Below, one piece after another: positions 32,152 to 44,562 of a stretch of DNA of 64,000 nucleotides. The notes beneath the pieces are model-generated. The model made no database searches. It had not been told where the DNA came from and saw nothing but the letters and a program-made list of their open reading frames with translations. Both the position numbers and the translations under genes were made by a program. Numbering within the stretch: position 1 is the first letter of the stretch; every line of letters begins with the position of its first letter. Source of the DNA: Phaeosaccion multiseriatum (lineage: Eukaryota > Ochrophyta, other classes); contig OZ218958.1 in NCBI GenBank assembly GCA_965112735.1, forward strand, positions 2,914,001 to 2,978,000. Reading direction: 5' to 3'.

Positions 32152-33750
32152 CTCCTCCTCCTCCTCCTCCTCCTCCTCCTCCTCCTCCTCCTCCTCCTCC
32201 TCCTCCTCCAGACGTGCTGTTCGCCTGCCACGCTGTTCTGGCGACGCTGCTGACGAATGCCCAACTGTTGTGGTATAGAAGGCCCAACGGCAGGGCCCAC
32301 CAAGGGCGACTTAGTCCCAAAAGAGCGGTGAGTGAGTGAGTGGGTGAGTGAGTGGGTGAGTGAGTGAGTGAGTGAGTGGGTGAGTGGATGAAGGAGTGGG
32401 TGAGTGAGTGAGTGAGTGAAGGAGTGGGTGAGTGAGTGAGTGAGTGAGTGGGTGAGTGAGTGAGTGAGTGGGTGAGTGAGTGAGTGAGTGAGTGAGTGGG
32501 TGAGTGAAGGAGTGGGTGAGTGAGTGAGTGAGTGAGTGAGTGTGTGAGTGAGTAACTGAACTGAGTGAGTGAGTGAGTGAATGAATGAATGAGGGAGTGA
32601 GGGACTGGTTGAGTGAAATGTTCCTTGGTATCTTGGTGTGTAGACCTCAGAGCGTGCATCTCACCAAGTACTACTCTCGTCCTGACACTTCTTACTCTGG
32701 CCTGTCTTGGACTCCCATATCCTCGTCCACAACTTTCCTCTCTCCCTCTCCTCCTCTCTTTCTCTCTCTGTCTCTCCCTCCCTCCCTCCCTCCCTCCCGC
32801 CCTCCCTCCCTTCCTCTCCCTCTCCTTCTCCAATGCACGCAAGCAGCAGCAGCAGCGCTTTCTCTCCCCCTTGGCCAAGGGTGCCCTGCTGGCCATGATC
32901 GCGTCTGTCATAGGGTATGCAGCTGCAGTGGCCATCGCCCACCGGGCGGGACACTCCTCCTCCTCGTCCTCCTCCTCTTCCTCCCCCCCCTTCACATGGC
33001 TGGATTGGTTGTACTTTCTGTCCTACCTCAAGCTCGGCATTTCCATCGTCAAGGTTAGGATGAGTCTTGGGGAGAGTGGAGTGGGAGGAGGGGCAGAGAG
33101 ACGGAGGGAGGGAGAGTAAGCGTAGGACATGTTGACAGGGCCATACGAGAGATAGGTAGATAGAGGAGGGGGAGAGAAGGAGAAGCTGTATATCGAGAGG
33201 AGGAGAGAGAAAGAGAAAGAGGAAGGGAGGGAGGCAGGAAGGGAGGGAGGCAGGAAGGGAGGGAGGACGGGAGGGAGGGAGGACGGGAGGGACATGAGAG
33301 CTTGGGGAGAAGTGGGGAAAACAGATGTGAGTCAGTGAACTTGGCTTCAGTCATCTCTACTCAAATGGTTGAATGAGTCTACGCTTCATAAGCCAACTCG
33401 AAAGATTGAATGGGTGTGTACGTGTGGCAGTGAGGCTGTTTACGTAGCTCCAAAGCCCTTGAGAACCCACTTCCTTCTTGGCTGCTGTGGCAATACCTCA
33501 TCCCCTGTCCCATCCCCTCCCTCCCTCCCTCCCTCCCTCCCTCCCTCCCTCTCTCCCCTCCACTCTTCTCCCTGCTCTGCTCAGTACATCCCGCAAGTCC
33601 GTCTAAACATTGCGAGACGGAGCACAGGTGAGTGAGTGAGTGAGTGAGTGAGTGAGTGATTTTTCCATCCCCACAATACACCATCAGGGGGGTCGGGTCA
33701 TTTGTGTCTCTCTGTGCCTCGTGGACGATGTTGTTGCTGTTATTATTATT

Positions 33751-33819
<69 letters not shown>

Positions 33820-34498
33820 GCTGTTGTTGTTGTGCATTCTAACAGAGTGTGTTCCTCTCTCTTGTCCCCCCCCCCCCCTGTCCGCCTCTGGTGTGTGTGT
33901 GTGTGGTATGTATCCATTGCCTTCCGCTCTGCCCTGCTCTGCACTGTATCACCAACTGCTCTGCACTGTTCTGGTCTGCTGTAGTGGGGTGGAGCATTTG
34001 GAACATCATTCTGGACCTTGCTGGTGGCTCATTGTCCGTCGCTCAGGTGAGTAGGTGCGTGAATGGGTGCGTGAGCGGGTGGGTGGGTACGTGCTAGCGT
34101 GCGTGGGTGCGTGAGTCCGTGTGTGGGTGCGTGTGTGCGTGGGTGGGTGGGTGTATGCCCTTTGGGTGGGTGGGTGGGTAACAGGTGTCAGGATTGTATG
34201 ACTTTGTGCAGCGCTTGATTTGCCAATCAATTCGATGCTGCTCTGTATCACCAACTGCTGTACTCTACTTTGCTCTGCTCTGTACTACCAATTACTCTGT
34301 CCGCAGTTAGTTGGAGACTGTATAAACACCAATGACTGGAGCGGCATTGCTGGATACGTAAGTGTGCGCTTTGTGTCTCTTGAGTTTGCGCTTTGCATCT
34401 TGCTACATCGCTGCGCCTCATTCAGTCCTGGTCCCTCCTCCTCTCTCTCCCTCCCTCTCTCTCTCTCTCTCTCCCTCCCTCCCTCCCTCTCTCCCTCC

Positions 34499-34547
<49 letters not shown>

Positions 34548-34931
34548 TTTCTCTCTCCCTCTTCCTCTCTCTCCCCCCCTCTCTCCCCCCCACTCTCTCT
34601 TTCTCTCTCTCCTCTCCCTCCTCTTGCCCCTTTTAACATTTTTCTCTCGCTCTCGCTCTGTGTACACATTTGGCCGCGCCGTGCCCCTCCCCATCCACTG
34701 CCATCCCCCCTCATCAGCCTGCGAAGTTCGGTCTGGGCTTTGTGTCCATCGGCTTCGACCTCATCTTCATGGCGCAGGTGAGCAGTAAGTCCCAGGGGGG
34801 GGGCTAGCTTTATTGTTTCAGTTTCAGCTTCAGAGTGTGAGCTTTAGCCTTGTGGCCTGGATCGCATGCCTCGTCCCTCGCCCCCCTTACACCCCACCCC
34901 ACCCCACCCCAACCTAACCCCCCATCCTTCC

Positions 34932-34965
<34 letters not shown>

Positions 34966-34989
34966 CACGCGCGTACACACACACACACA

Positions 34990-35032
<43 letters not shown>

Positions 35033-35416
35033 GAGTACGTGATAGTTTGGTTGATCCCCGTAAGTCAAGTGTATTTTCCCCATCCTTCCCCACCCCACCT
35101 CACCCCACCCCACCCCACCCCACCACAGCACTACCTCGTCTACCCGGCGGCTCCTCCGGCGTGTCAGCAGCAAGAGACGTTTGCTCAGCAATATGCTCAG
35201 CAATATGCTCAGCAACATGCGGCAGGAGCGGGGGCATCTCTCCTGCCGACAGGGGCAGCAGAAGGAGGGGGAGGAGGAGGAGGAGGAGGAGGAGGAGGAG
35301 GAGGAGGAGGAGGGGGAGGGGGAGGGAGGGATCAGGACGGAGGCAGATCGGGCTACTCCGCTGTACCCAACTCTGCCCCCACCGCGTCTCCGCCCCTCAG
35401 GGACGATGCCGCTTAG
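30245..35416 (+). CDS. CTNS: Cystinosin-like lysosomal cystine/H+ symporter
   Basis: Ten phase-consistent exons: 30245-30380, 30774-30872, 31144-31275, 32212-32327, 32844-33053, 33585-33627, 33985-34046, 34307-34357, 34718-34777, 35129-35416; 398 residues (human about 367). Cystinosin exports cystine from lysosomes. The seven-helix PQ-loop architecture is visible: PQ loop 1 reads [19 protein letters not shown] (P62-Q63) then [21 protein letters not shown] loop 2 reads [20 protein letters not shown] (P234-Q235) then [18 protein letters not shown]. The luminal-to-membrane segment [18 protein letters not shown] and the late [20 protein letters not shown] also match the family. The first exon is a hydrophobic leader. 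The C-terminal tail holds [10 protein letters not shown] and Gly-rich runs. Introns host very large (TCC)n, (GTGA)n, (GTT)n and (CA)n repeats. Confidence 0.9.
31763..32209. repeat. ~450-base (TCC)n block forming the 3' end of cystinosin intron 3
   Basis: An almost unbroken TCC array (with a C-run at about 32140-32152) ends two bases before exon 4 (TCCAG at 32211). It acts as an extreme polypyrimidine tract. Confidence 0.95.
32328..32590. repeat. (GTGA)n block starting at the donor of cystinosin exon 4
   Basis: Exon 4 ends AAAAGAGCG at 32327 and GTGAGTGAGTGAGTGG... follows directly for about 260 bases, with GTGG and GAAG variants. Confidence 0.95.
33730..33832. repeat. (GTT)n microsatellite in cystinosin intron 6
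   Basis: GTT triplets with three ATT variants near the 5' end. The same intron also begins with seven GTGA units at the donor (33628). Confidence 0.9.
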
Positions 35417-35973
35417 CTCATGCGATAGGGTGGCGGTGCGTGGCAGTGGATGGATGGCAGTGGAGGAATGACTGCCCTCCTCAAGACTATAAACTTAAGA
35501 AGGCCAAATAATTGAGAGATTGCTTAATTATAATTCTTCTAATATAATATGTAAGTACGGCATGTTCCACATTCAAGTCAAGATGCATCACTGCAACTCC
35601 TGTGTATCACCAAGCAGTAAGCACTGGCGCAGGACAAGGCTTGACTCTTGATGAAGAAGGGGGAGGGAGGGGCGCTGGCGTCCCGAGTGAAGAATGCCCC
35701 CCTCCCCCACCCCCCTCCCCTCCTCAACACACACAAACACACCCTGCAGCTCAGCAAACACGACAACAAACTAGATGCTCTCGCTAATAAGGGAGAAAGT
35801 GCCTCCTCACGAAATAGTGTGTGTCGCGTGAAGAGGGAAGAAGAGAAAGAAGGACGAAGCAGAGAGCAGAACAACTAAACCAAGTGCAGCCGCCAGTACG
35901 TACGTAAGTACGTACGTGATAAAACCCAACCCCGATTATAAAAACAATGGTGAAGAATTGAGAGCGGTCTTTC

Positions 35974-38900
35974 TCAACCCATGTGAACCTCCGCCTTCTC
36001 CCCGCGCTCGCCCATATTCCTGAGATGGTTGATGTGAGCCATGAAGGCCTCCCTAAAGGTGCTTAGGTGGTTGTACTGGACACCGTGCTTGCGGCACACC
36101 TCCTGGATGAGTGGGGCGATGGCGGGGTAGTGGTATTGACTCACGCCGGGGAACAGGTGGTGCGTCACCTGAGCGAGTTGGTGATACAGAGGGAGGGATG
36201 GAGGGATGGAGGGAGGGAGGGAGGAAATATTAAGAGAAGCGTTAGTTTCTAGCTCATAAAATGTACAATAAAAGATATGCCATTAAGACAGCACTTGAAG
36301 GAACAAGGTTGACAACAGACAATCTTGGGAAGCGCTGAGAGGGAGGACACTCTCAAGCTTGCACTATTACGTAACGTAACGTGCAGTTTCAAACCCCGCC
36401 CCCCCCCCCCCCCAAAAAAAACCTGAAACGAAACGTCCATTCATCACCGCACGTTACCTGGTAGTTGAGTGCACCCGACAAGAAGGCCGTCATCCACGAG
36501 CCGTGACCATAGTCCACCGAGGTCTTACACTGCGACACAGCCCACTCATCTCCCACAGAGTCCTGCCCAGCCTTGTCCCCGAGGGGGTAGTCGCAGGCGG
36601 TGCTCACGTGCGACACTTGGAAGTTGAAGGCCAGGTAGTAGCCGGTCATCCACTCGCTCAGCAAGAACAGGCCGAAGAACTGCGCCAGACTGCCCGGGCT
36701 GAAGACGGCCGTCCACATCAAGGGCATGGCCAGTCTCCAGCTCGCCCAAACCACCTTGCTGCCCCACATCTCTATCCATCTCCAGGAGCTCAAGGGGTTG
36801 ACTCGCATAGGGCCGTTTCGCTCTCCATAGAACGTCTCCGTAAGGTCCTGGATCCTAAACTTCAGCCCGAGAATGCCGTAGAGAGGGGGCAAATAGATGT
36901 GCTGCCATTTGTACATGGGGGAGTAGTCCTGTCGGTCTACCAACCGGCGAGCGTCCCCCTTGTCGGACACGGGAAGATCAGGGTCAGCCATGTAGAGGTT
37001 GGTGTAGATGTGGTGCCCAACGACATGTTGGTAATGCCACGACGTCAGGTTGGCGCCTGGCGGTGATTGCCATTGGTTGGTTGGTGGTTGGTTGGTTGGT
37101 TGGGAGGGTATGGTTGGTTGGAACGGGGCAGGAGGGGGGAGAGAGAGAAGGAGAGAGGCGCAGAGCGAGAAGGGGGGGGGGGGGGAGAGAGAGACGAAAA
37201 TGAGCTACTAAGTGAGAGACTTGCGTTGGGAAGCTTCGCGCCACACTCGCAGCGGGCGGCCTTACAAACAAGGCAGACACAACCAAGCAAAGCTTCTTCC
37301 CAGAGCCCCAGAGCCCTAACCCTAATTCCTCCTTCCCCTCTCCCCTCCTCCTTCCCATCTCCCCTCCTCCTCCCCTCCTCCTCCTCCTCCTCCTCCTCCT
37401 CCTCCTCCTCCTCCTCCTCCTCCTCCCCGCCCCCACATTCTCACCTGCGTACAGGTCCATAAACAGCCGTCCACCATAGCACCACCAATTGGCCGAGTTG
37501 CCAAAGGCCGTGTGCGAAGAGTCATGCATCACATGCAACAAGGGAAGCGCTTGCAGCACCCCAAACAGGGAGGCAGTGATCAGCCGGGCCCACAGGGGAA
37601 GAGAGGGCCAGAAGCCGTTCGTGGCAAGGAAGGCAGCCACTGCGCATAGAGACACCACCATCATACGCCACACACCCGCCCAGGGGCTCTTAGGGTCCAA
37701 CTTGTTGTCCTGTATGTGTATGTGTGTGTGTGTGTGTGTGTTGGGGGCAGGTTTGTGAGTGTGTTCGGTGAGGGAGGAGAGTAGTTTGTTGAGGGAGTGG
37801 CCTGTCCTGTCTTGTCTGCCTATCCGGGTGTCTTGACTCCCTCATGTCTCCCAATGGCTTGTGAAACTCAGCCTCTTCGCCTCTCCCCTCTTTTCCTATC
37901 ACTCTCACGTCTCCCAGTGCCTTACAGAACTCACCCCCTCTCTTCACGCTGTGCCCCTCCCCCCCCCCCTCTCTCTCTTACTTCCTACTCACCCTGAAGT
38001 AGTCTCCCACAGCCTTACTCATGTCCTTGTACAGTCCTGTGTCCCTTGGGTACTGAGGGAACTCGTGGTTCGACACCGTGCCAATCTCGAACTTGTTGAG
38101 CAGCAGCCGCGGCTTGTCGCTGAACGGGTGGTAGGACTCAAATGCCTGCGAGGCGTCTCGGCCTACGAACAGCAGCGCCATCTCTCGTCCTCCGGGGTGC
38201 TTGTCGATGAAAGCTTTTTTTGTTTTTTGTTTTTTTTTGGTGTGTTTTGTTGGGGAACGATCGTGCGAGCGATGGGAGGAAAGAAGAGAAAGGAAAAGGT
38301 GTTCGTGAGTTGATGCATTTTGTCCATGGGCTTTTTTGCTCTTCTCTTAAGAGAGAGTGCCGGTTCAGACAGATAGAGCCGGTTCAGACAGGGAAGGGAA
38401 GAGAAGTGGTGGCCTGGATGGGAAACAGGGGTTGGGGAGCTAGGATAACGTCTGCATATTGCCGTTAGCTTAACACTGGCTTAGTATTAGCCTTACTTAC
38501 ATGTAAGGTCATAGACCTTGTCGTGCACAATGACCCAGGCGCTCTCGGGAGTGTTGTGCTTGGCTACCTCCTGCCAGGTGTACACGTTGGTGCTCGAGGG
38601 GCTCGGGTCCCTCTTGCCGCGGTGTCGCAGACCATCGTCTGTTGCCAGGGTGACAGTAGTTGTTGTGGTTGGAGGAGGAGGACGAAGGCGGGTTGGGGTT
38701 AGGGCACGACAGGCGAACAGAGCTTGAGATGGGGCGAGAAAAGGAGGAATGAGTTGATGGAACGCTGGAGGTCAGAGGGGAGTGGGAAGGGGTTGGACCG
38801 GAAAAAGAACGAGCGGAACGAGCGGAAGGAGCGCGTGGGTGAAGGCAGGCGAAACCAAAAACGCTTGGCACCGTCATCCCGCGACGTGGGCGAAGCGTTG

Positions 38901-38997
38901 GAGAACAAGCGCTTTGCTACTGGACAAGACAGAGAATCTCCTCCTCTCCACTAGCCACACACCTGCTCCTGTAATGGGCTTTGCGTTGGGCGCCATT
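35974..38997 (-). CDS. Delta-5 front-end fatty acid desaturase with cytochrome b5 domain
   Basis: Six phase-consistent exons: 38964-38997, 38501-38638, 37993-38213, 37445-37709, 36458-37056, 35974-36168; 483 residues. The N-terminal cytochrome b5 domain has TWQEVAKHN and the heme motif HPGG (63-66). The desaturase histidine boxes are HDSSH (193-197), HVVGHH (230-235) and QVTHH (419-423), the last with Gln instead of the first His, the hallmark of front-end desaturases. Flanking text (SYHPFSDKP, QHIYLPPLYGILGLKFRIQD, FQVSHVSTACDYP, and a final VHMG) agrees closely with oomycete (Saprolegnia-type) delta-5 enzymes, which convert DGLA to ARA or ETA to EPA in the ER. Regioselectivity is inferred from resemblance only. 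The gene is divergent from the coiled-coil gene at 39300; the downstream spacer to cystinosin (35417-35973) shows no gene. Confidence 0.9.
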
Positions 38998-39299
38998 GTC
39001 CCTCGATGCAACCCCTGGTCCTCGTTTTAATGGTACCTGAACCTATCTCGGCCAATTTCGCAGCTTCGTCAGGGATCCCGGGGTGGAGGCGAATCAAAAC
39101 CTCGCCACGGAAACCAAAGTAACTGTATTTTTTTGTATTTCTCTCTCTCCCTGCGAGGAATAAAGGCCTTGCACAACTCGGAAAGGGCCACCTGACGCAC
39201 ACAGGATCTCTGACAGAAGAGTGAGAGAAGAAGGGATCCAACAACTGGTTGCTGTGGGCCAAAGAAAGCGCACGCACCGCGCGCTCACCACGCCAATAC

Positions 39300-41513
39300 A
39301 TGGTGTCGCCCATGGCGCAGAGGAGGCTCCAAGAGCAGGGCAATGCAGCCAACGGCCCCAATGCAAGATCCGAGAGGGACGGAAGCAGTAGCAGTAGCAG
39401 TGGGAGTGGCAGCAGCAGCAGTGGGAGTGGCAGTATCAGCAGCACTTCCTGCAGCAGCGGGGGTCGCAGCAGCACTGCCAGCACGCGCCCCCCTCTATCA
39501 CTGGAGGAGATTGACACAATGATATTTTTCTCGGAGCAGTCACGCCAGAGGCTTACCCCTAGATCCTTGGAGGCATGCCGGCAGCACGGGGTGGATCTCT
39601 CGGACCTGTGCGTCCGACCGAGAGAGTCCTTCGTGTACCAGGAAGAAGACGAGGGCGATGAGGAGCTCCTTGATATTCGGGTGGAGAGGTGCGTGCGAAG
39701 ACTCATTCCAAATCAGTATGCGTGAGTAATTGGGCGATCAGGGATAGCCCGGGGGGGAGGCAAGATGCCTCGCGTCAACGACGTTTTCTGATTTTCTCCT
39801 CCCCCCAAATGGGGGAGATGTGAGGGAGGGAGGCCTCAGCGTACGAATAGGATAATGCTCTCTCACCCACTCACTCAACTGGTGCTGCCATCTGTACACA
39901 AACCGACCACACAGGTATGAGGTGAGTCGCCATCGTCTGTTGCGAGCCGTCCGGAGGGAAAGACAAAACGCCATCCGCAGGAAGCTCCAAAGCGACGCCA
40001 TCTGTAAAGCGCATGCCCAACATGCGAAGAGGGCTGCTACTGCTACCCCTCCTTCAGGTATGAAGAGTGGCGGTCCATCGCTTCCCGCCCCCAGCAGCGA
40101 TACCCTTCCCCCCGGCACGACGCCAGCAGTAGCCTCAGCAGCAATAGCAGCAGCAGGAGCAGCCGCAGCAGCCGCCGCAGCAGGAGCAGCCGCGGCAACA
40201 ACGTGGGAGGAGGAAACAACGTGGGCGGCGCCGCAGGGAGGCAAGGGGGGGGGCTCCTCTGCCTCTGCCTCTGCCTCTGAGAAGAGGAGGCATTACGAGG
40301 CGTTGGTGCGTGCTCGGGAGGAGGAGCGGCTCGCCAAGATTGCGCAGCGCCAGGCCAAACAGCTCAAGAACATTCTCACCAGAGAACTCATCAACCTCTC
40401 GGAGAAGGACAAAGCGGCGCACCTCGTAAGTACCTGGTGTCAGATATGACGCAAGTACCTGTTGTCAGATATGACGCAACCCCATCGAAGCGACCATCCC
40501 CTGCCTTTCCCTGCCATCCACTGCCATACCCCCCCCCCCCCTCGCCCACCCACTACCATCCACTCATCCACTGCCATCCCCTGCTGCCATCCCTCAGGCG
40601 GAAGCGGAGGCACAGCGCGACAAGGCAAGGATGGAGCGGCAAAGACTCAAGGAGCAGGCCGTGGGCGACATACGCGTGAGTTTCAAGTTTCAGTCTGTCA
40701 CTTCACTCACACAGGGCTTCAGCTTCAGGTCAATCAAAGATCAGTAGCCCGTCCTGACACACCGTCCTTCTCCTTATCCCTCCCCTCCCAGCACAAGGCC
40801 CTGATGGAGCAGGAGGCAAGGCGTCAAGAGTCCGTCGTCAGACTGAAAGAGATGCACAGAGAACAGGTAAAAGTAAAAGAGAAGAGACAAGAGAGGAGAC
40901 GGGAGGGCGGGAACCACGGAATGGGCCCAGAAGCTTTCAGCATAGGGGGGATCTTCTGATTTATCGACTTGCATGTAGATTATATATGGGTGAAGTCGAT
41001 TGGACTGAAACCTCTGTTGAATGCTACTGACTCTACCCCCAACTGCCACCAACTGGGCACCCTTTGGGACTTGGGCACCCCTGGATACCCCAACCAACCC
41101 CACTTTCTTACAGAGGAAGGAGATGGAGGAGCTGGAGATGGCCGGGGATTGGGTAAGATTACGTAAGGCACACAAGGAGAAGCAGCTTGAGGCGGAGAGG
41201 AAGGCGAAGGCAGAGGCAGGTGCGTGTGTGGAGGGGTGGAGGGAGGGAGAGGGGGAGAGCGAGACGGAGGGAGAGAGAAAGATGGAGGAAAAGGAGGCAT
41301 GCAACCTCTCTTGCTGCTTCGACATGCGACTCATAAACTTATTGCCTTGTACTTCGAAGTACCAGAAATCGTGTCACATGCACCACCCACACCCTCCAAC
41401 CCATCCCCACCCACCCACCCACCCACACCCCAACCAATGCGAATACACACTACACACCCACCCACACACACCACACCACAACAATGCGAACACACACACA
41501 CTACAAACACACA

Positions 41514-41583
<70 letters not shown>

Positions 41584-43145
41584 CACACACACGCACACAC
41601 TTGCAGAGACCGCTCGAGTGGAAGCAATGAGGCGACGCAGGCAAGAAGAGGATGCCCTCAAGGCCGCTGCCCTCTTGGATAAGGAGAGCACCGTGAGGGC
41701 CAAGTTACAGGAGGCACAGAGGAGGAAGGTGGCCAAAGATAAAGCCAAGAGAGAGGCCATCAAGGCGAGGGCAGAGGCGGCGAAGAAGACGCACGAGAAG
41801 GTGGGGGTGAGGGAGGGGAGGAGAAGGGAGGAGAAGGGAGGAGGGGGAGGGGGGTGGGGGCAGGTGGGTGGGGACGAGGAGGAGGAGGAGGAGGAGGAGG
41901 AAAAGCCTCCAATCTTGCTATGCTTGCTTCGTATCGTCGCCTCTTCCGTTCCTCTTGCCCTCTTGCTCTCCACCTTCTTCATTTTCTTCACCACACTTTG
42001 TCCGTGTGTCCACCCGTCTCTTTCTCCGTGTGTCTGCTGGTCTCTCTCCAACATCTCTCTTTCTCTCCCTATCCCCCCTTTCCCTATGTCCCCCCCCCCC
42101 CATCCCCGACTCCCTCTCCGCCTCTCTCTCTCCTCCTCTTGCCCTCTCTCTGTCTCTCTGTCTCTCTCCCTCTCTCCCTCTCTCGGTCTATCTGCCTCGC
42201 TTTCTCCCACCCCATCAACGACGCTAATCACTACCCATCAGATCCGTGAAGAGAAGGCGCACGAATTACAGCATCGTCGCCAACTGGAGGAAACGCGACA
42301 GATAGCAGCAGAGGTCACACAGCAGAGGGCACGAAAGAAGGCAGCAGACGCGCAGGCGAGAGCGCTGAGGGAGCAAGCGGCCCTGGGCGAGGAGGTGAGT
42401 GCTTGTGTGTGTTTATGTGTGTGTGCGTGCGTGCGTGCGCGTGTGTTGTAGAGCCGCACTTAGGCCTTCACTTCTATCTCCCCTCCCTCCCCCCCCCGCC
42501 TCTCTCACCTCCCTCCGCTTCGTCTCACCGCGGGACCTCGGGCTGCTACACCTCTGCTGCCGTACTGCCATATACTGCCATGTACTGCCATATACTGCCA
42601 TATACTGCCATATACTGCCATATACTGTCATATACTGCCTTATGCTGTCATATAGTGCCATATAGTGCCATACACTGCCATCTACTGCCATACACTGCCA
42701 TACACTGCCATATACTGCCATATACTGCCATATAATGCCATATCTCGATGTCCGTTTGTCTCCCCCTCCCATCCCTTACTTTCCTCACTGCCGTACTACA
42801 ACAGAACCGCAAGAGGGCCCGCGGCAGAGCGGCGGCGGCGGCCCTCAATGCCGAGAAGGAGGCCGAGGAGCGTCTGGAGAGCAAGCTCCGGGCTAAGGAG
42901 GAGGCGGCCAAGCGGCTAATGGAGAACAAGGTCGGTACATATATGTACATATATAATACGTATATTATAATGTATATAATTATGTACATATTATGTATAT
43001 ATATGTGTGTGCGTGTGTGTGCATGTGCGTGTGTGATGTGTGCGTGTGTGTGAGTATGTGTGTGTGCGTGTGTGCGTGTGTGTGCATGTGCGTGTGTGAT
43101 GTGTGCGTGTCTTTCTCTCTCTCTCTCTCTCTCTCTGTATGTGCG

Positions 43146-43182
<37 letters not shown>

Positions 43183-44145
43183 GTGCGTGCTACACGTTCT
43201 CTCTCTCTCTGTGTGTGTGTGTGTTGCGCATTCCTGCGCGTAGGGCCCACCTTCTCCCTGCCCAGGCCACAGGCAAGCAATGCACTGAACCATGTCCCCT
43301 CTCTCCCTCCCTCCCTCCCTCCCTCCCTCCCTCCCTCCCTCCCTCCCTCCCTCCCTCCCTCCCTCCCGCCCCCTCGCTTGAGTAGAAGAAGGAGCAGGAG
43401 ATGAGGCGTAAGGAGCTGAAGGTGAAAGAGGAGATAAGACAGCAAATGGTTGCGAGGAAGGAGAAGGCGGAGCAGTACCGAAGGGGGGTGGCGGAGCGGC
43501 GTGTCCACGAGATGGACGAACGCATGGACATGATTCGGGACCAGAAAGGTGGGTTGGTGTGGCAGGGAGGGAGCAGAGCAATGGGTGGGTGGGTGGGTGG
43601 GTGAGTGAGGGAGGAAGGGAGCCACATATACGACTGAGGCTTTCGTTCGCAGTTTCAGTCCCAGCTTTAGTTCCGGGGCGATGCCATCCACTGCCATGCC
43701 CGTTCGTCTCTTCCTCTCTCTGCTGACTGCGTGATATGCTTGACTAAAGTTGATGTGATCTCGACCCCCCCCCATCCCACTCCACTACTTGATCACGGCT
43801 TGGCCACGGCTTGACCAATGCTTGACAACAGGCAAGGGGGCTGCCCAGCACGCACACGCCCGCATGACGGAAGGCATTGCCCAAAGCGTTACGGCTCTGC
43901 GCCAGAGACTGAGCAAGCTCGAACCGGGACACGCGGATTTTGAGGACGTCACCACCGCCCTCAGAGCTTCCACCCCTGGGACCTCCCGTGCTAGCGTTGG
44001 TGGGATGGCAACCAATGGAGGAGGTGGGATGGCAACCAATGGTAGTAGTGGGATGGCAACCAATGGTGGTGGTAGGGGTGGAGGCGGCGCTAGTGGTGGT
44101 GATGATGGTGGTGGTCACCCTGACGCAGCGCCAGCAGGTGGTGAT

Positions 44146-44191
<46 letters not shown>

Positions 44192-44528
44192 CAGCGTATG
44201 GTAGCGTTGGGAGCAAGAGTAAGCCCATGAGACCGAGCAGCGCAGCGGGCAGAAGCAAACTGCAGCGGCCCGGGGGTGGGGCGCCGGTTGTAGTGAAAGT
44301 GGGGGGTAAGAAAGGGGGAGGAGGAGGAGGAGGAGGACGAGGAGGAGGGGCAAGAGGAGGGGCAGGAGGGAGGGGAGGGAGAGGAGGGAGAGGAGGAGGG
44401 AAAGGAGGAAGAGGGAGAGGAGGAGGGCGAGGAGCATGGGGAGGAGGAGGCGAGGAGGAGGCGATGGAGAAGGGCGGCTCAGCAGAGGAAGGTCTCAGAG
44501 TCGAGGAGGAGAAGAGGAAGGAGCAGGG

Positions 44529-44562
<34 letters not shown>

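Noticed and set aside
31535-32995. 486-residue poly-Glu frame (-) and poly-Ser/poly-Leu frames (+)
   Set aside because: By-product of the (TCC)n array inside a cystinosin intron; it also overlaps a conserved exon on the plus strand.
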